A stretch of 64,000 nt of DNA from UWMA-0277 sp965183885 (GCA_965183885.1 OZ238992.1:62001-126000), one strand, 5' to 3'. Counted from the stretch's first letter, positions 8,428-17,847 are shown. Notes: generated by a model not told the origin, from the letters alone. Program-made: numbers and translations.

Positions 8428-9960
8428 CTATTTAGCATAACTAATTGCTCTAGTTTCTCTAATTACAGTAACTTTTACTTGCCCAGGGTAAGTCATTTCA
8501 TTCTGTATCTTATCCGATATCTGGAATGCTAATTGAGAAGCATTTTCATCTGATACTTTCTCACTCTCTACTACAACTCTAAGCTCTCTACCAGCTTGTA
8601 TTGCATAAGACTTAAGTACTCCAGGGTATGAAATTGCAGTTTCTTCAAGTTCTTTAATTCTTTTAATGTACTGATCAGCCATTTGCCTTCTAGCTCCAGG
8701 CCTTGCTCCAGAAACCCCATCACAAACCTGAATTAAAGGTGCAATTAAACTTGTCATCTCTACCTCATCGTGGTGCGCTCCAATAGCATTACACACTTCT
8801 GGTTTCTCTCCATATTTCTCTGCCATCTTCATACCAATAATAGCATGTGGCGTTTCGGCATCATCAGCTGATACTTTTCCTATATCATGTAATAAACCTG
8901 CTCTTTTAGCAAACTTAACATTAAGTCCTAATTCAGCAGCCATAGTAGCACACATATTTGCTGTTTCACGAGAGTGCTGTAAAAGATTTTGTCCATAAGA
9001 AGAACGGTAACGCATTCTTCCAACCATTTTTATAAGCTCAGGATGAAGTCCATGAATTCCTAAATCAATAGTAGTTTTCTTACCTATTTGAATAATTTCA
9101 TCTTCAATTTCCTTAGTAGTTTTCTTTACTACTTCTTCAATTCTTGCAGGATGTATTCTACCATCAGTCACTAATTTATGTAATGACAAACGAGCAACCT
9201 CTCTCCTAACAGAATCAAAACAAGAAAGCACAATAGCTCCTGGAGTATCATCAACCACAATATCAACACCAGTAGCAGCTTCTATAGCTCTAATATTTCT
9301 TCCTTCTCTACCAATAATTCTACCTTTTACAGCATCACTATCAATATTAAATACCGAAACTGAATTCTCTACCGCTTCTTCAGTTGCAGTACGCTGTATT
9401 GTTTGTATAACAATTTTCTTCGCTTCCTGCTTTGCTGTTAACTTAGCCTCTTCAATAGTTTCATTAATTATTGCTAAAGCTTGAGTCTTAGCTTCTTCTT
9501 TTAAGGTTTCAACCAACTGTTCCTTAGCCTGGTCAGCAGATATGTTTGAAAGCTGCTCTAATTGCTCTACATGCTTTCTGTGTACTTTATCTAATTCTGA
9601 TGTTTTTTTATCAAATGCAACTTTTTGCTGTTCTACTTCTGACTTTAATTTTTTAAATGAAGCATCTTTTCTATTTACCTCAGCAAGCTTTTGGTTCAGC
9701 GTATTTTCTTTTTGCTTTACCCTCTGGTGTGCATTATTAATATCATTATTCTTTTTATTAATTACTTTTTCATGCTCAGACTTTAACTCAATAAATTTTT
9801 CTTTTGCTTGTAAAAGTTTTTCTTTTTTTATTTGCTCTGCTTTTTGTTTTGCTTCAGAAATTATTGAGTTTGCCTTTGCTGAATTTTTGCTATTCAGCAC
9901 TAAAAAGGCGACCCCTCCTCCTACTAACAATCCTACTAATCCTACTATTATTTCTATCAT
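8428..9960 (-). CDS. rny: Ribonuclease Y
   Basis: The 510-residue protein shows the full RNase Y order: one N-terminal membrane helix (residues 2-22, glycine-rich), a long coiled coil (about 25-200, Lys/Glu/Gln-rich), a KH domain (GRIIGREGRNIRAIEAATG at about 213-231), and an HD phosphodiesterase domain with LLHDIGK and the preceding HSRETANMCA helix. It is the membrane-anchored endoribonuclease that starts mRNA decay. The upstream neighbour on the same strand is the 6S RNA candidate and then zapA. I see no separate TAnnTTTG box between the 6S RNA 3' end and this ATG, so rny may be reached by read-through from that unit. Confidence 0.94.
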   Translation of the reverse strand: MIEIIVGLVGLLVGGGVAFLVLNSKNSAKANSIISEAKQKAEQIKKEKLLQAKEKFIELKSEHEKVINKKNNDINNAHQRVKQKENTLNQKLAEVNRKDASFKKLKSEVEQQKVAFDKKTSELDKVHRKHVEQLEQLSNISADQAKEQLVETLKEEAKTQALAIINETIEEAKLTAKQEAKKIVIQTIQRTATEEAVENSVSVFNIDSDAVKGRIIGREGRNIRAIEAATGVDIVVDDTPGAIVLSCFDSVRREVARLSLHKLVTDGRIHPARIEEVVKKTTKEIEDEIIQIGKKTTIDLGIHGLHPELIKMVGRMRYRSSYGQNLLQHSRETANMCATMAAELGLNVKFAKRAGLLHDIGKVSADDAETPHAIIGMKMAEKYGEKPEVCNAIGAHHDEVEMTSLIAPLIQVCDGVSGARPGARRQMADQYIKRIKELEETAISYPGVLKSYAIQAGRELRVVVESEKVSDENASQLAFQISDKIQNEMTYPGQVKVTVIRETRAISYAK

Positions 9961-9981
9961 TTTATTTCATTTTATTATTTA

Positions 9982-10160
9982 AAAAAAAATCCCGTATTAA
10001 AAACTGAAAAACTCCATTCAAACATGGATAGGGCTGCCAACATATTGCAAACTTCCACTGTCTCAAACTGAGAACCCTTTCGGGTTGAGGCCTGTTTTTA
10101 ATATATTGAGTCAATCCCCAATACTTTAAGTGTTGAGTTTAACAATAACATTAATACGGG
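9982..10160 (-). ncRNA. ssrS: 6S RNA (ssrS), 6S-Flavo-like
   Basis: The 228-bp gap between zapA and rny has no ORF but holds a roughly 180-nt element with complementary ends: CCCGTATTAA at the 5' end (10160-10151) pairs with TTAATACGGG at 10000-9991, followed directly by ATTTTTTTTT, a termination signal. Inside are an apical hairpin AACCC-GAAA-GGGTT (near 10073-10086) and long, partly paired AU-rich arms that could form the open bubble by which 6S RNA binds RNA polymerase holoenzyme. Position next to zapA is a known 6S hallmark in many bacteria, and a flavobacterial 6S family is described. No TAnnTTTG box is visible at its 5' end, so it may be processed from the zapA transcript. The call rests on structure and synteny, without a covariance search. 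Confidence 0.75.
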
Positions 10161-10188
10161 ATAATACTATTTTATTTAAAAGAACTAT

Positions 10189-10473
10189 TTATATATTACT
10201 AGATAACAAAGCTTCAATTTCAGCTAACTTTTCAGTTAATCCATCATTTTCAACAACCTTGTTACTACTTACAGATTCAAACTTTGAAGCATATTCAATA
10301 AGGCACATAGCAAGTAAATCTTGTTTATCCTTAATTGCGTAATTCTCTTCGTAAAACTTTAAGCGCTCTTCAATTTTCTTAACAGCGTTCCTAATATATT
10401 CCTCCGACTTACGCTCAATCTTCATAGGGTAAATACGATTTGCTATATGTAACTTTATCGATAACTTATCCAC
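10189..10473 (-). CDS. zapA: Cell division protein ZapA
   Basis: The 94-residue protein matches the ZapA family: a short N-terminal beta-strand domain (KLSIKLHIANRIYPMKIERKSEEYIRNA), then a helix with LLAMCLIEYASKFE leading into a C-terminal coiled coil. ZapA binds and bundles FtsZ filaments at midcell. Length is normal. It follows the coiled-coil gene by 12 bp on the same strand and precedes the 6S RNA candidate, an arrangement seen in many genomes where 6S RNA is linked to zapA. Confidence 0.85.
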   Translation of the reverse strand: MDKLSIKLHIANRIYPMKIERKSEEYIRNAVKKIEERLKFYEENYAIKDKQDLLAMCLIEYASKFESVSSNKVVENDGLTEKLAEIEALLSSNI

Positions 10474-10485
10474 CCTAGTTTGTTT

Positions 10486-10770
10486 CTATTTATTTAATAA
10501 TGCAATACATTTATCTATCTCCCGCACATACTCATTTATCTTTAGCCTTGTTGCTTTTACTTCGTCCTTACTACTGTCAACCGACTTAGATATATTCATA
10601 AGTTTTACTTTATCCTGCAAGGCTAAAATCTGATTATTCTTTGATTCTAGAGTTGCTTTAAAAGCATCATTATCTTGTGTTAAGGCTAAGTTTTCTTCCT
10701 TTAATTGTTCATGTTTAACAATAAATTTAGCAAGCTTTACCTCTATATTAGTTATAATCTCTTTCACCAC
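10486..10770 (-). CDS. Small coiled-coil protein upstream of zapA (ZapB-like in architecture)
   Basis: The 94-residue product is almost entirely predicted coiled coil: heptad-like IxxxIVKHEQLKEENLALTQ, then KNNQILALQDKVKLM. No catalytic or enzyme motif is present. Its place as first gene of a unit with zapA suggests a division role, perhaps as ZapA partner in the way ZapB works elsewhere. That is inference from architecture and context only, as I do not recognise it as a ZapB homologue by sequence. A TAAGTTTG -7 box lies 14 bp upstream of its ATG. Confidence 0.7.
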   Translation of the reverse strand: MVKEIITNIEVKLAKFIVKHEQLKEENLALTQDNDAFKATLESKNNQILALQDKVKLMNISKSVDSSKDEVKATRLKINEYVREIDKCIALLNK

Positions 10771-10783
10771 AAAATAATTATTA

Positions 10784-10791
10784 CAAACTTA
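10784..10791 (-). promoter_or_regulatory. Promoter -7 box (TAAGTTTG, minus strand) of the zapA unit
   Basis: CAAACTTA on the plus strand gives TAAGTTTG on the minus strand, 14 bp upstream of the coiled-coil gene start. It could drive the coiled-coil gene, zapA and, by processing, the 6S RNA. Confidence 0.6.
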
Positions 10792-10827
10792 ATGTTTTTA
10801 TACATACAATTGATATATTTTTGACGT

Positions 10828-10835
10828 TATATTTG
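10828..10835 (+). promoter_or_regulatory. Promoter -7 box (TATATTTG) of the M23 peptidase gene
   Basis: TATATTTGC lies 36 bp before the ATG at 10871 and 36 bp from the divergent zapA-unit box. A clear TTG at -33 is missing. Confidence 0.55.
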
Positions 10836-10870
10836 CTAAAATTTTTAATTACCCAATAAATCATTCTTAA

Positions 10871-12565
10871 ATGAAGTTAGTTCCATCTTTACTACTGATA
10901 ATCATTCTTTTATCAAACACAGCCATCCAAGCACAAAACTATATAGCCCCTGTTAATTTCAGGATGTTACTTTCAGGAACCTTTGGCGAACTAAGGGGAA
11001 ATCATTTTCATGCAGGAATTGATATAAAAACTGAGGGCGTTGAAGGACAAAAAATATTTGCTATTGCCGATGGGTATGTTTCCAGAATAAAAGTTTCTAC
11101 TTGGGGATATGGAAAAGCAATTTACATCAATCATCCTGATGGAAGAACATCAGTTTATGCCCACCTACAAAAATTTAGTTCTAAAATTGATAAATTTGTA
11201 AAGCAAGAACATTATAAAAAAGAAAGTTTTGAAATTAACTTTTACCCACATAAAGATAGCTTAAAGGTAAAACAGGGAGAAATTATTGCTTTATCGGGGA
11301 ATAGTGGAGGAAGTGCTGGAGCTCACCTACATTTTGAAATAAGAGACACTAAAACTGAACACCCTGTTAACCCGTTACAATTTGGTTTTAAAATAGACGA
11401 TACTATTGCCCCTACTCTTAAAAAATTAAAGCTTTACGCTCTTGATTCTACAACAATCAACAGCTCAACAAAAGATATTGTATATACCCTAAAAAAGAAC
11501 AATACAGATTATACTTTAGCAGAAACCCCAACAATAAGCGGGCCTTTTGCTATAGGAATTTCTACTTATGATAAGTTTAATAATAGTTATAACAAAAATG
11601 GAGTTTACGCTATAAAACTTTGTATTGATAGTTCTGTTTGTTATGAATTTAAAGTTGATGAATTGGACTTTAGTACCAGCAGATACATTAATGCACATAT
11701 GGATTATTTTGAAAAAAAGGAAAACAAAGATAAATACCACAAGTGTTATAAACTAGCTACAAATAAACTTACAAATTATACGAACTTAATTAATAATGGT
11801 ATCATCACATTTACAGATGACAGCTCACATTTAGTAACATTAGCAGTAAGTGATCTTTTTGGAAATACGGCCAACTTAAGTTTTAATGTACAAAGCAAAA
11901 AGCCAACAATTAATACCATTGATACCGTAAATAAACCTATAATAAGTCAGCATTTTGCTGTAGAAAAGGCAAATATCTATAAGGCTAAAGACTTTGAGTT
12001 ACATATGGACAAAAACTCCTTATATGAACCTTTAGACTTTACTTACAGCAGTAATGATTCAATAGCAGGCATCTTTGGTTTACTACATCAATGCCATAAC
12101 GACAGGACTCCTGTACATAAAAAATATGTAGTTTCCTTAAAAGCAGATGTTCCTGACACTTTAAAAAACAAAGTTTTTATTGCAAAAAAAGTTAAAAACA
12201 ACTTTTGGTATATGGGAGGAGATTGGAAAGATGACTACCTAAGAACTAAAGTAAGAGAATTTGGAGATTTTTGCATAATAGCAGATACTATAAACCCTGA
12301 AATAAAGGGAGTAAATATTTTCCCAGGAAAAGTATTTAATACACAAACCACTATTAAATGTACTATTAAAGACAAAGAAAGTGGCATTAAAAGCTACCGT
12401 GGAGAGATAGACGGAAAGTGGGTTTTATTAGATTATGATTATAAAAGAAACCTTGTGCGTTTTGATATTGACAAATCATTAACAAAAGGAAAACACACTT
12501 TCACATTAGAGGTAAGTGATAAAGTAGGAAACATTACAAATTACAAAGCAATATTTACCTACTAA
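10871..12565 (+). CDS. Secreted M23-family (LytM-type) peptidase
   Basis: The 564-residue protein has a signal peptide (about 1-21, ending AIQA) and an M23 zinc endopeptidase domain with the motifs HAGID (H47, D51) and HLHFE (H152, H154), separated by GYGKAIYINHPDGRTSVYAHL and LSGNSGGSAGAHLHF, all typical. The remaining 380 residues are an extended C-terminal region with beta-rich segments (DTINPEIKGVNIFPG, DKESGIKSYRGEIDGKW), resembling Ig-like domains found in Bacteroidota M23 proteins. It probably cuts peptide cross-links in the periplasm. All metal ligands are present, so it is likely active rather than a degenerate regulator of the EnvC type. It is divergent from the zapA unit. Confidence 0.88.
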   Translation: MKLVPSLLLIIILLSNTAIQAQNYIAPVNFRMLLSGTFGELRGNHFHAGIDIKTEGVEGQKIFAIADGYVSRIKVSTWGYGKAIYINHPDGRTSVYAHLQKFSSKIDKFVKQEHYKKESFEINFYPHKDSLKVKQGEIIALSGNSGGSAGAHLHFEIRDTKTEHPVNPLQFGFKIDDTIAPTLKKLKLYALDSTTINSSTKDIVYTLKKNNTDYTLAETPTISGPFAIGISTYDKFNNSYNKNGVYAIKLCIDSSVCYEFKVDELDFSTSRYINAHMDYFEKKENKDKYHKCYKLATNKLTNYTNLINNGIITFTDDSSHLVTLAVSDLFGNTANLSFNVQSKKPTINTIDTVNKPIISQHFAVEKANIYKAKDFELHMDKNSLYEPLDFTYSSNDSIAGIFGLLHQCHNDRTPVHKKYVVSLKADVPDTLKNKVFIAKKVKNNFWYMGGDWKDDYLRTKVREFGDFCIIADTINPEIKGVNIFPGKVFNTQTTIKCTIKDKESGIKSYRGEIDGKWVLLDYDYKRNLVRFDIDKSLTKGKHTFTLEVSDKVGNITNYKAIFTY

Positions 12566-12574
12566 GCAACAATA

Positions 12575-12988
12575 CTATGCAAGGTTATGTGCAGCAAACT
12601 CTTTCATATAATCCTTTAGCTGATCTCTAACTTGCATATAAACAAGTAACTGTTCAACATCAGTTCCTTTAGCATTAGCAGGATCAATAAAACTATGATG
12701 CTGTTTTTTTGCTGTTGTAGGAAAGTAAGGACACCTTTCTTTTGCATTATCGCAAACTGTAATTACATAATCAAAATCAAAATTGATATACTCATTTACA
12801 CTATTAGACGTATGTGATGAGATATCAATACCAGCTGTTTTCATTACATGTATAGCATGCTTATTTACTGCCTCAGGGTGTGTACCTGCGCTATACACCT
12901 GTGTGTCAGGTGAAAAATGTTTTAACCACCCTTCAGCCATTTGAGACCTACAAGAGTTTCCTGTACAAAGTATTAAGACTTTTTTCAT
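12575..12988 (-). CDS. arsC: Arsenate reductase, low-molecular-weight phosphatase type (thioredoxin-coupled)
   Basis: The 137-residue protein begins with VLILCTGNSCRSQ, the CX5R phosphatase loop (C8-R14), and has C79 and C86 in VCDNAKERCP, spaced like the redox relay cysteines of thioredoxin-dependent ArsC. FIDPA supplies the general-acid Asp. It should reduce arsenate to arsenite in the cytoplasm. No arsR, efflux pump or arsenite methylase is near, so it stands alone. It could instead act as a low-molecular-weight protein phosphatase, but the extra Cys pair favours arsenate reduction. Its -7 box TATTTTTG is 21 bp upstream of the ATG. Confidence 0.82.
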   Translation of the reverse strand: MKKVLILCTGNSCRSQMAEGWLKHFSPDTQVYSAGTHPEAVNKHAIHVMKTAGIDISSHTSNSVNEYINFDFDYVITVCDNAKERCPYFPTTAKKQHHSFIDPANAKGTDVEQLLVYMQVRDQLKDYMKEFAAHNLA

Positions 12989-13008
12989 GATATTATTTTT
13001 TTACAAAA

Positions 13009-13016
13009 CAAAAATA
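13009..13016 (-). promoter_or_regulatory. Promoter -7 box (TATTTTTG, minus strand) of arsC
   Basis: CAAAAATA on the plus strand reads TATTTTTG on the minus strand and lies 21 bp upstream of the arsC ATG at 12988. Confidence 0.5.
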
Positions 13017-13058
13017 CTAAACTCTACAATTATAAGTTTAGTATTTTAATTTAAATTA

Positions 13059-13066
13059 TACTTTTG
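13059..13066 (+). promoter_or_regulatory. Promoter -7 box (TACTTTTG) of the TonB-dependent receptor gene
   Basis: TACTTTTG ends only 6 bp before the ATG at 13073, so the transcript would start at or next to the start codon (leaderless or nearly so). Confidence 0.6.
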
Positions 13067-13072
13067 TAGCTT

Positions 13073-15517
13073 ATGTATAAATGGCTTTTATTTCTATTGT
13101 TATCAACCCTTTCACTCTATAGTGTATCACAAACTATTACTGGTGTACTAACTGATGAAGACAATCAACTTTTACCTGCAGTAAATATTGCTGTGTTAAA
13201 TGAAAGTATTGGGGTTACGTCTGAAAATGATGGAAGCTATAGCCTAGAGCTACCTGCAAATAAATCAGTAATAGTAGCTTATAGCTTTATAGGATACCAA
13301 TTGGAAAAAATAAGAATTCCAATGCTTAAAAAAGGGCAAAGCTACACCCTTAACATTCAACTAAAACGACACAATAATTTATTAAATGACATTATTGTAA
13401 AGGATAAAAAAAGCAGAAAAAAAAGTTTAAGTAGAATAAAAGTAAAAAATATAACTGTATTACCTGGAGGTACAGGAGGGGTAGAAAGCATCCTTAAAAC
13501 ATTACCTGGAGTAAGCTCAGCAAATGAATTAAGCTCACAATACTCAGTAAGAGGTGGTAATTTTGATGAAAACCTAGTTTATGTAAATGGTATAGAAGTA
13601 TATCGTCCATTCTTAATCCGATCAGGACAGCAAGAAGGGCTTAGCTTTGTAAATACTGATTTAGTAGGTAGTATATTGTTTTCAGCAGGTGGATTTGAGG
13701 CAAAATATGGTGATAAGATGTCATCTGTACTTGATATTACTTATAAGCGTCCAAAAGAAAACAAAGCATCCTTACAATTGAGTATGTTAGGTGCAGCAGC
13801 TCATGCTGAGGGTAGTAATAAAAACGGAAGACTATCTTATTTAATTGGAGCAAGGCATAAAACAAATCAATACCTATTAAATGGTATGGATACTAAGGCT
13901 GATTACATCCCTAAGTTTTATGACTTACAAGCCTTTTTTAACTATGAGCTAAATACCGATTGGCAATTAAGCTTTTTAGGAAACATCAGTAGTAATAAAT
14001 ATACTATGATTCCAAAAAATAGAGAAACACAGTTTGGAACTATAAATGAAGCCTTGCAACTAAACATCTATTTTGAGGGGCAAGAAGTTGACAAATACCA
14101 AACTTATTTTGGAGCATTAAGCACCACCTATCAACCTAGTATAAATTTACAGCTACAATTTACCACATCAGCATTTCAAACCTTTGAGGAAGAAAATTTT
14201 GATATCCTAGGAGAATACTGGCTCTTTCAATTAGAAAATAATTTAGGGTCAGATAGTTTTGGTGATGTTGCTTTTGACCGTGGAGTTGGAAAATATATCA
14301 ACCATGCCAGAAACAGTTTAAATGCACGCATATTAAACTTATCACACAGAGGAAATTATCAAAAAGATGAATTGAAAGTAGATTGGGGCTTCCGAATGCA
14401 AAAAGAAGATATTGAAGATAAAATTAGTGAATGGAACCTAATTGACTCTGCATTCTTTAACTTCCCTCATCCTAATGATTCTATAGGCTTACCATCGAAC
14501 CCCAACCAACAAATAGTATTAAGTGAATTGCTAAAAACTGAAATAGGTTTATCATCCTACAGAAATTCCGCTTATATGCAGTTTTCTAAAGACATTAATA
14601 ATCTTACTATTAATGCAGGAACAAGAGGAAGTTACTGGACCTATAATGAGGAACTACTATTAAGCCCAAGAGCCTCTATTGCCTATGCTCCTATTTGGGA
14701 AAAAGATGTTGTATTCCGAGCAGCAAGTGGTATTTATTATCAATCGCCATTTTATCGTGAACTTAGAACTTTAGAGGGTACACTAAACCAGAATATTAAA
14801 GCCCAAAAATCAACACACTATGTATTAGGGGCCGATTACTTATTCTACAGATGGGGCAGACCATTTAAATGGGTTACAGAAGTATATTATAAGAAATTAG
14901 AAAACCTTATCCCTTATAAAGTTGACAATGTACGTATACAATATTTAGCTAACAATAATTCAAATGGTTATGCTACTGGTATTGACATGAAAATAAATGG
15001 GGAATTTGTTCCTGGAGTAGAAAGCTGGGCAAGTTTATCAATAATGAAAACTGAAGAAGATATTATTGGCGATACAAAAACAAATGAGAACGGTAATACT
15101 ATTGAAGCAGGATATATCCCAAGACCAACAGACCAAAGAGTTAATTTCAGTATCTTTTTTCAGGATTATATCCCTGGGAAACCCAACTATAAAATGCACT
15201 TAAACTTAGTTTATGGTTCTGGGCTTCCTTTTGGACCTCCTGATGCTGAAAAGCACGAAGACATCTTAAGAATTCCTGATTATAAAAGAGTAGATATTGG
15301 TTTTTCAGCTGTGCTTAAATCAGCAGAGAAAAAAAGCAGAATAAAATGGCTAAATGCCTTTAATAGCATCTGGATTTCAGCTGAAGTATTTAACCTACTT
15401 GCTATTGAAAATACAGTATCTTACCTTTGGGTATCGGATGTAGATAACAGACAATATGCAGTCCCTAACTACCTAACCTCAAGGCAACTGAATGCAAAAC
15501 TGATTTTTACTTTTTAA
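13073..15517 (+). CDS. TonB-dependent outer-membrane receptor with carboxypeptidase-regulatory-like N-terminus
   Basis: The 814-residue protein has a signal peptide (1-19), a CarboxypepD_reg-like beta domain (about 20-100: TITGVLTDEDNQLLPAVNIAV), a plug domain (about 125-235: GGVESILKTLPGVSS, YSVRGGNFDENLVYVNG) and a large beta-barrel ending in the aromatic QLNAKLIFTF. Such receptors import siderophores, sugars or peptides through the outer membrane with TonB energy. There is no adjacent SusD-like gene, so a glycan-uptake role is not supported; the substrate cannot be read from sequence. The gene is divergent from arsC and convergent with purL, with a shared terminator between them. Confidence 0.87.
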   Translation: MYKWLLFLLLSTLSLYSVSQTITGVLTDEDNQLLPAVNIAVLNESIGVTSENDGSYSLELPANKSVIVAYSFIGYQLEKIRIPMLKKGQSYTLNIQLKRHNNLLNDIIVKDKKSRKKSLSRIKVKNITVLPGGTGGVESILKTLPGVSSANELSSQYSVRGGNFDENLVYVNGIEVYRPFLIRSGQQEGLSFVNTDLVGSILFSAGGFEAKYGDKMSSVLDITYKRPKENKASLQLSMLGAAAHAEGSNKNGRLSYLIGARHKTNQYLLNGMDTKADYIPKFYDLQAFFNYELNTDWQLSFLGNISSNKYTMIPKNRETQFGTINEALQLNIYFEGQEVDKYQTYFGALSTTYQPSINLQLQFTTSAFQTFEEENFDILGEYWLFQLENNLGSDSFGDVAFDRGVGKYINHARNSLNARILNLSHRGNYQKDELKVDWGFRMQKEDIEDKISEWNLIDSAFFNFPHPNDSIGLPSNPNQQIVLSELLKTEIGLSSYRNSAYMQFSKDINNLTINAGTRGSYWTYNEELLLSPRASIAYAPIWEKDVVFRAASGIYYQSPFYRELRTLEGTLNQNIKAQKSTHYVLGADYLFYRWGRPFKWVTEVYYKKLENLIPYKVDNVRIQYLANNNSNGYATGIDMKINGEFVPGVESWASLSIMKTEEDIIGDTKTNENGNTIEAGYIPRPTDQRVNFSIFFQDYIPGKPNYKMHLNLVYGSGLPFGPPDAEKHEDILRIPDYKRVDIGFSAVLKSAEKKSRIKWLNAFNSIWISAEVFNLLAIENTVSYLWVSDVDNRQYAVPNYLTSRQLNAKLIFTF

Positions 15518-15520
15518 AAC

Positions 15521-15550
15521 AAAAAAGCCGAGCAAATGCTCGGCTCTTTA
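15521..15550. terminator. Bidirectional terminator between the TonB receptor gene and purL
   Basis: The stem GCCGAGCA-AA-TGCTCGGC (15527-15544) is preceded by six A and followed by CTCTTT. The same stem, loop and flanking A run recur at 40921-40945 downstream of sucC. Confidence 0.88.
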
Positions 15551-15578
15551 ATCTTAATCTTATATTTAAAAATATATC

Positions 15579-17819
15579 TTACTTCGTTAACTTAGCTGCT
15601 AAAGCATTATCAAATATTGCTTTATAGTCGTTTACACTTCCAAAGCTTTTATCATCAACACGGATATCACCTTTAGTAACATGTCCTAATAACATAAATG
15701 GAGTTTCACTATCTTTAAGAGCATCTAAAAAGGCATCCTCCCCTGTTTCAGTAACAGAAACAATAATACGAGATGGCGCTTCTCCAAATAAGAAAGCATC
15801 TTCCCTAACCTCTGAAGAAGTAGTAATATCAAAACCAACATTATTTACCATTGCACTTTCAAGAAGCGTAATAAATGTTCCTCCATCAGCAACATCATGT
15901 GCCGATTCAATTACTCCTGCTCTAATAAGCTTACTTACTGTTTGTTGTACTGCATATTCAGTATCCAAATCAAAGTTAGGAGCCGAAGACTCTTTTACAC
16001 CATGGTATGAAGCTAAATATTCTGATGATGAAATATCGTTTTCACTTTTCCCAATCATATAAATTAAATCCGACTTTCCTTTAAAGGCTAATGATGTAAT
16101 GTGTTTCTTATCTTCAATTACTCCTAACATACCAATAGTTGGTGTAGGAAAAACAGGAACTTCAGTCCCTTCTACTGCCGATTGGTTATAGAAAGAAACA
16201 TTACCACCAGTTACTGGAGTTTCAAACTTTTCACAAGCCTTACTCATTCCTTTAATAGCTCCTACAAATTGCCAATATACCTCAGGGTTATATGGGTTAC
16301 CAAAATTTAAACAATTAGTTATTGCCGATGGCACACCTCCTGAACATACAATATTACGAGCTGCCTCAGCAACTGCCATTGCACATCCTTCTTCAGGGTC
16401 AGCATTTACCATACGTGCATTACAATCTACCGTCATGGCTAATGCTTTATCAGTACCTTTTAGGTTTACAATACCTGCATCAGAAGGTGCATTAGTACTC
16501 ATATTTACTGTACCTACCATAGAATCGTACTGCTCATAAACCCAACGCTTAGATGCAATATTTTGATGTCCAGTTAAATATTTTGCAACCTCAACTAAAT
16601 CTTTAGGCTGCTCAATACTATCAATATTGAATTTTTTCCATTCTTGGTAATAAGCTGGCTCGCTCCACTCTCTATGATACACTGGCGCTCCACCTCCAAG
16701 TACTAAATCATCACAAGGAACATCTGCAACCAACTCATCATGCATAAAATATTTTACTCTTTCTCCCTCAGTAACCACACCTATTTCTTCACAAGATAAA
16801 TCCCACTTTTCAAAAATAGCATTTACAACATCTTCTTTTCCTTTATGTACTACAACTAACATTCTTTCTTGCGACTCCGATAATAAGATTTCCCAATCTT
16901 TCATATCAGCTTGCCTAGTTGGCACTTTATCTAACCATAAATCCATACCGTGCTTACCTGCAGCACTCATTTCATTAGATGAACAAGTAATTCCTGCAGC
17001 ACCCATATCTTGCATTCCAACTACAGCATCAGTTTTACCCAACTCTAAAGTTGCTTCTAACAATAACTTTTCTTGAAAAGGATCACCAACTTGTACTGCT
17101 GGTAAATCTTCAATTGAATCTTCCGATATATCTTTAGATGCAAATGAAGCTCCATGAATACCATCTTTTCCTGTACGAGAACCTACAATAAATACTGGAT
17201 TTCCTACTCCTGATGAAGTTGCAGAAATCATATCTCCCTTTTTCATAATACCTGCTGAAAAAGCATTTACAAGAGGGTTAGTATTGTAACAATCATCAAA
17301 GAATACTTCACCTCCTACAATAGGAATTCCAAAAGCATTACCATAATCTCCAATTCCTTTAGTTACTCCTTTTACTAACCATTTTGTACGGTCTAATTCT
17401 ATATTACCAAAACGTAATGAATTAAGTTGTGCTACAGGGCGAGCACCCATAGTAAAAATATCTCTATTAATCCCTCCTACTCCTGTAGCAGCTCCTTGAT
17501 AAGGCTCTAATGCTGAAGGGTGATTATGTGATTCTATTTTAAAACAACATGCTAATCCATCACCGATATCAACAAGTCCTGCATTTTCTTCTCCTGCCTC
17601 AACTAACATATGAGGTCCTTCTTTTGGTAATTTTTTTAACCAAACAATAGAGTTCTTATACGAACAGTGCTCTGACCACATTACGCCAAAGATACTTAAT
17701 TCACAAAAGTTAGGAGTTCTTCCTAGTATCTCTATAATTCTATCAAATTCTTCTGGACGCAATCCCATTTCTTGGGCTTGTTCAACTGTAGCTAAAGTAA
17801 GTGTTGCCTGTGATGACAT
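15579..17819 (-). CDS. purL: Phosphoribosylformylglycinamidine synthase subunit PurL
   Basis: The 746-residue protein is the small, ammonia-using PurL type that works with separate PurQ and PurS. It shows KIESHNHPSALEPYQGAATGVGG (about 94-116), MGARPVAQLNSLRFG, FGIPIVGGEVFFDDCY, and the second-half repeat motifs NCLNFGNPYNPEVYWQF and TGGNVSFYNQ. It converts FGAR to FGAM with ATP in purine synthesis. No purQ or purS is in the window. It is transcribed alone from the box at 17840-17847 and ends at the shared terminator. Confidence 0.95.
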   Translation of the reverse strand: MSSQATLTLATVEQAQEMGLRPEEFDRIIEILGRTPNFCELSIFGVMWSEHCSYKNSIVWLKKLPKEGPHMLVEAGEENAGLVDIGDGLACCFKIESHNHPSALEPYQGAATGVGGINRDIFTMGARPVAQLNSLRFGNIELDRTKWLVKGVTKGIGDYGNAFGIPIVGGEVFFDDCYNTNPLVNAFSAGIMKKGDMISATSSGVGNPVFIVGSRTGKDGIHGASFASKDISEDSIEDLPAVQVGDPFQEKLLLEATLELGKTDAVVGMQDMGAAGITCSSNEMSAAGKHGMDLWLDKVPTRQADMKDWEILLSESQERMLVVVHKGKEDVVNAIFEKWDLSCEEIGVVTEGERVKYFMHDELVADVPCDDLVLGGGAPVYHREWSEPAYYQEWKKFNIDSIEQPKDLVEVAKYLTGHQNIASKRWVYEQYDSMVGTVNMSTNAPSDAGIVNLKGTDKALAMTVDCNARMVNADPEEGCAMAVAEAARNIVCSGGVPSAITNCLNFGNPYNPEVYWQFVGAIKGMSKACEKFETPVTGGNVSFYNQSAVEGTEVPVFPTPTIGMLGVIEDKKHITSLAFKGKSDLIYMIGKSENDISSSEYLASYHGVKESSAPNFDLDTEYAVQQTVSKLIRAGVIESAHDVADGGTFITLLESAMVNNVGFDITTSSEVREDAFLFGEAPSRIIVSVTETGEDAFLDALKDSETPFMLLGHVTKGDIRVDDKSFGSVNDYKAIFDNALAAKLTK

Positions 17820-17839
17820 ATTTTATAATTTTTAGGTTG

Positions 17840-17847
17840 CAAAGATA
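17840..17847 (-). promoter_or_regulatory. Promoter -7 box (TATCTTTG, minus strand) of purL
   Basis: CAAAGATA on the plus strand, 21 bp upstream of the purL ATG at 17819, reads as TATCTTTGC on the minus strand. No riboswitch-like structure is seen in the short leader. Confidence 0.6.

Noticed and set aside
9640..9850. Long A/T homopolymers and near-repeats in the rny coiled-coil region as contingency sites
   Set aside because: A and T runs are common in this AT-rich DNA and none disrupts a frame; only the G/C runs stand out.
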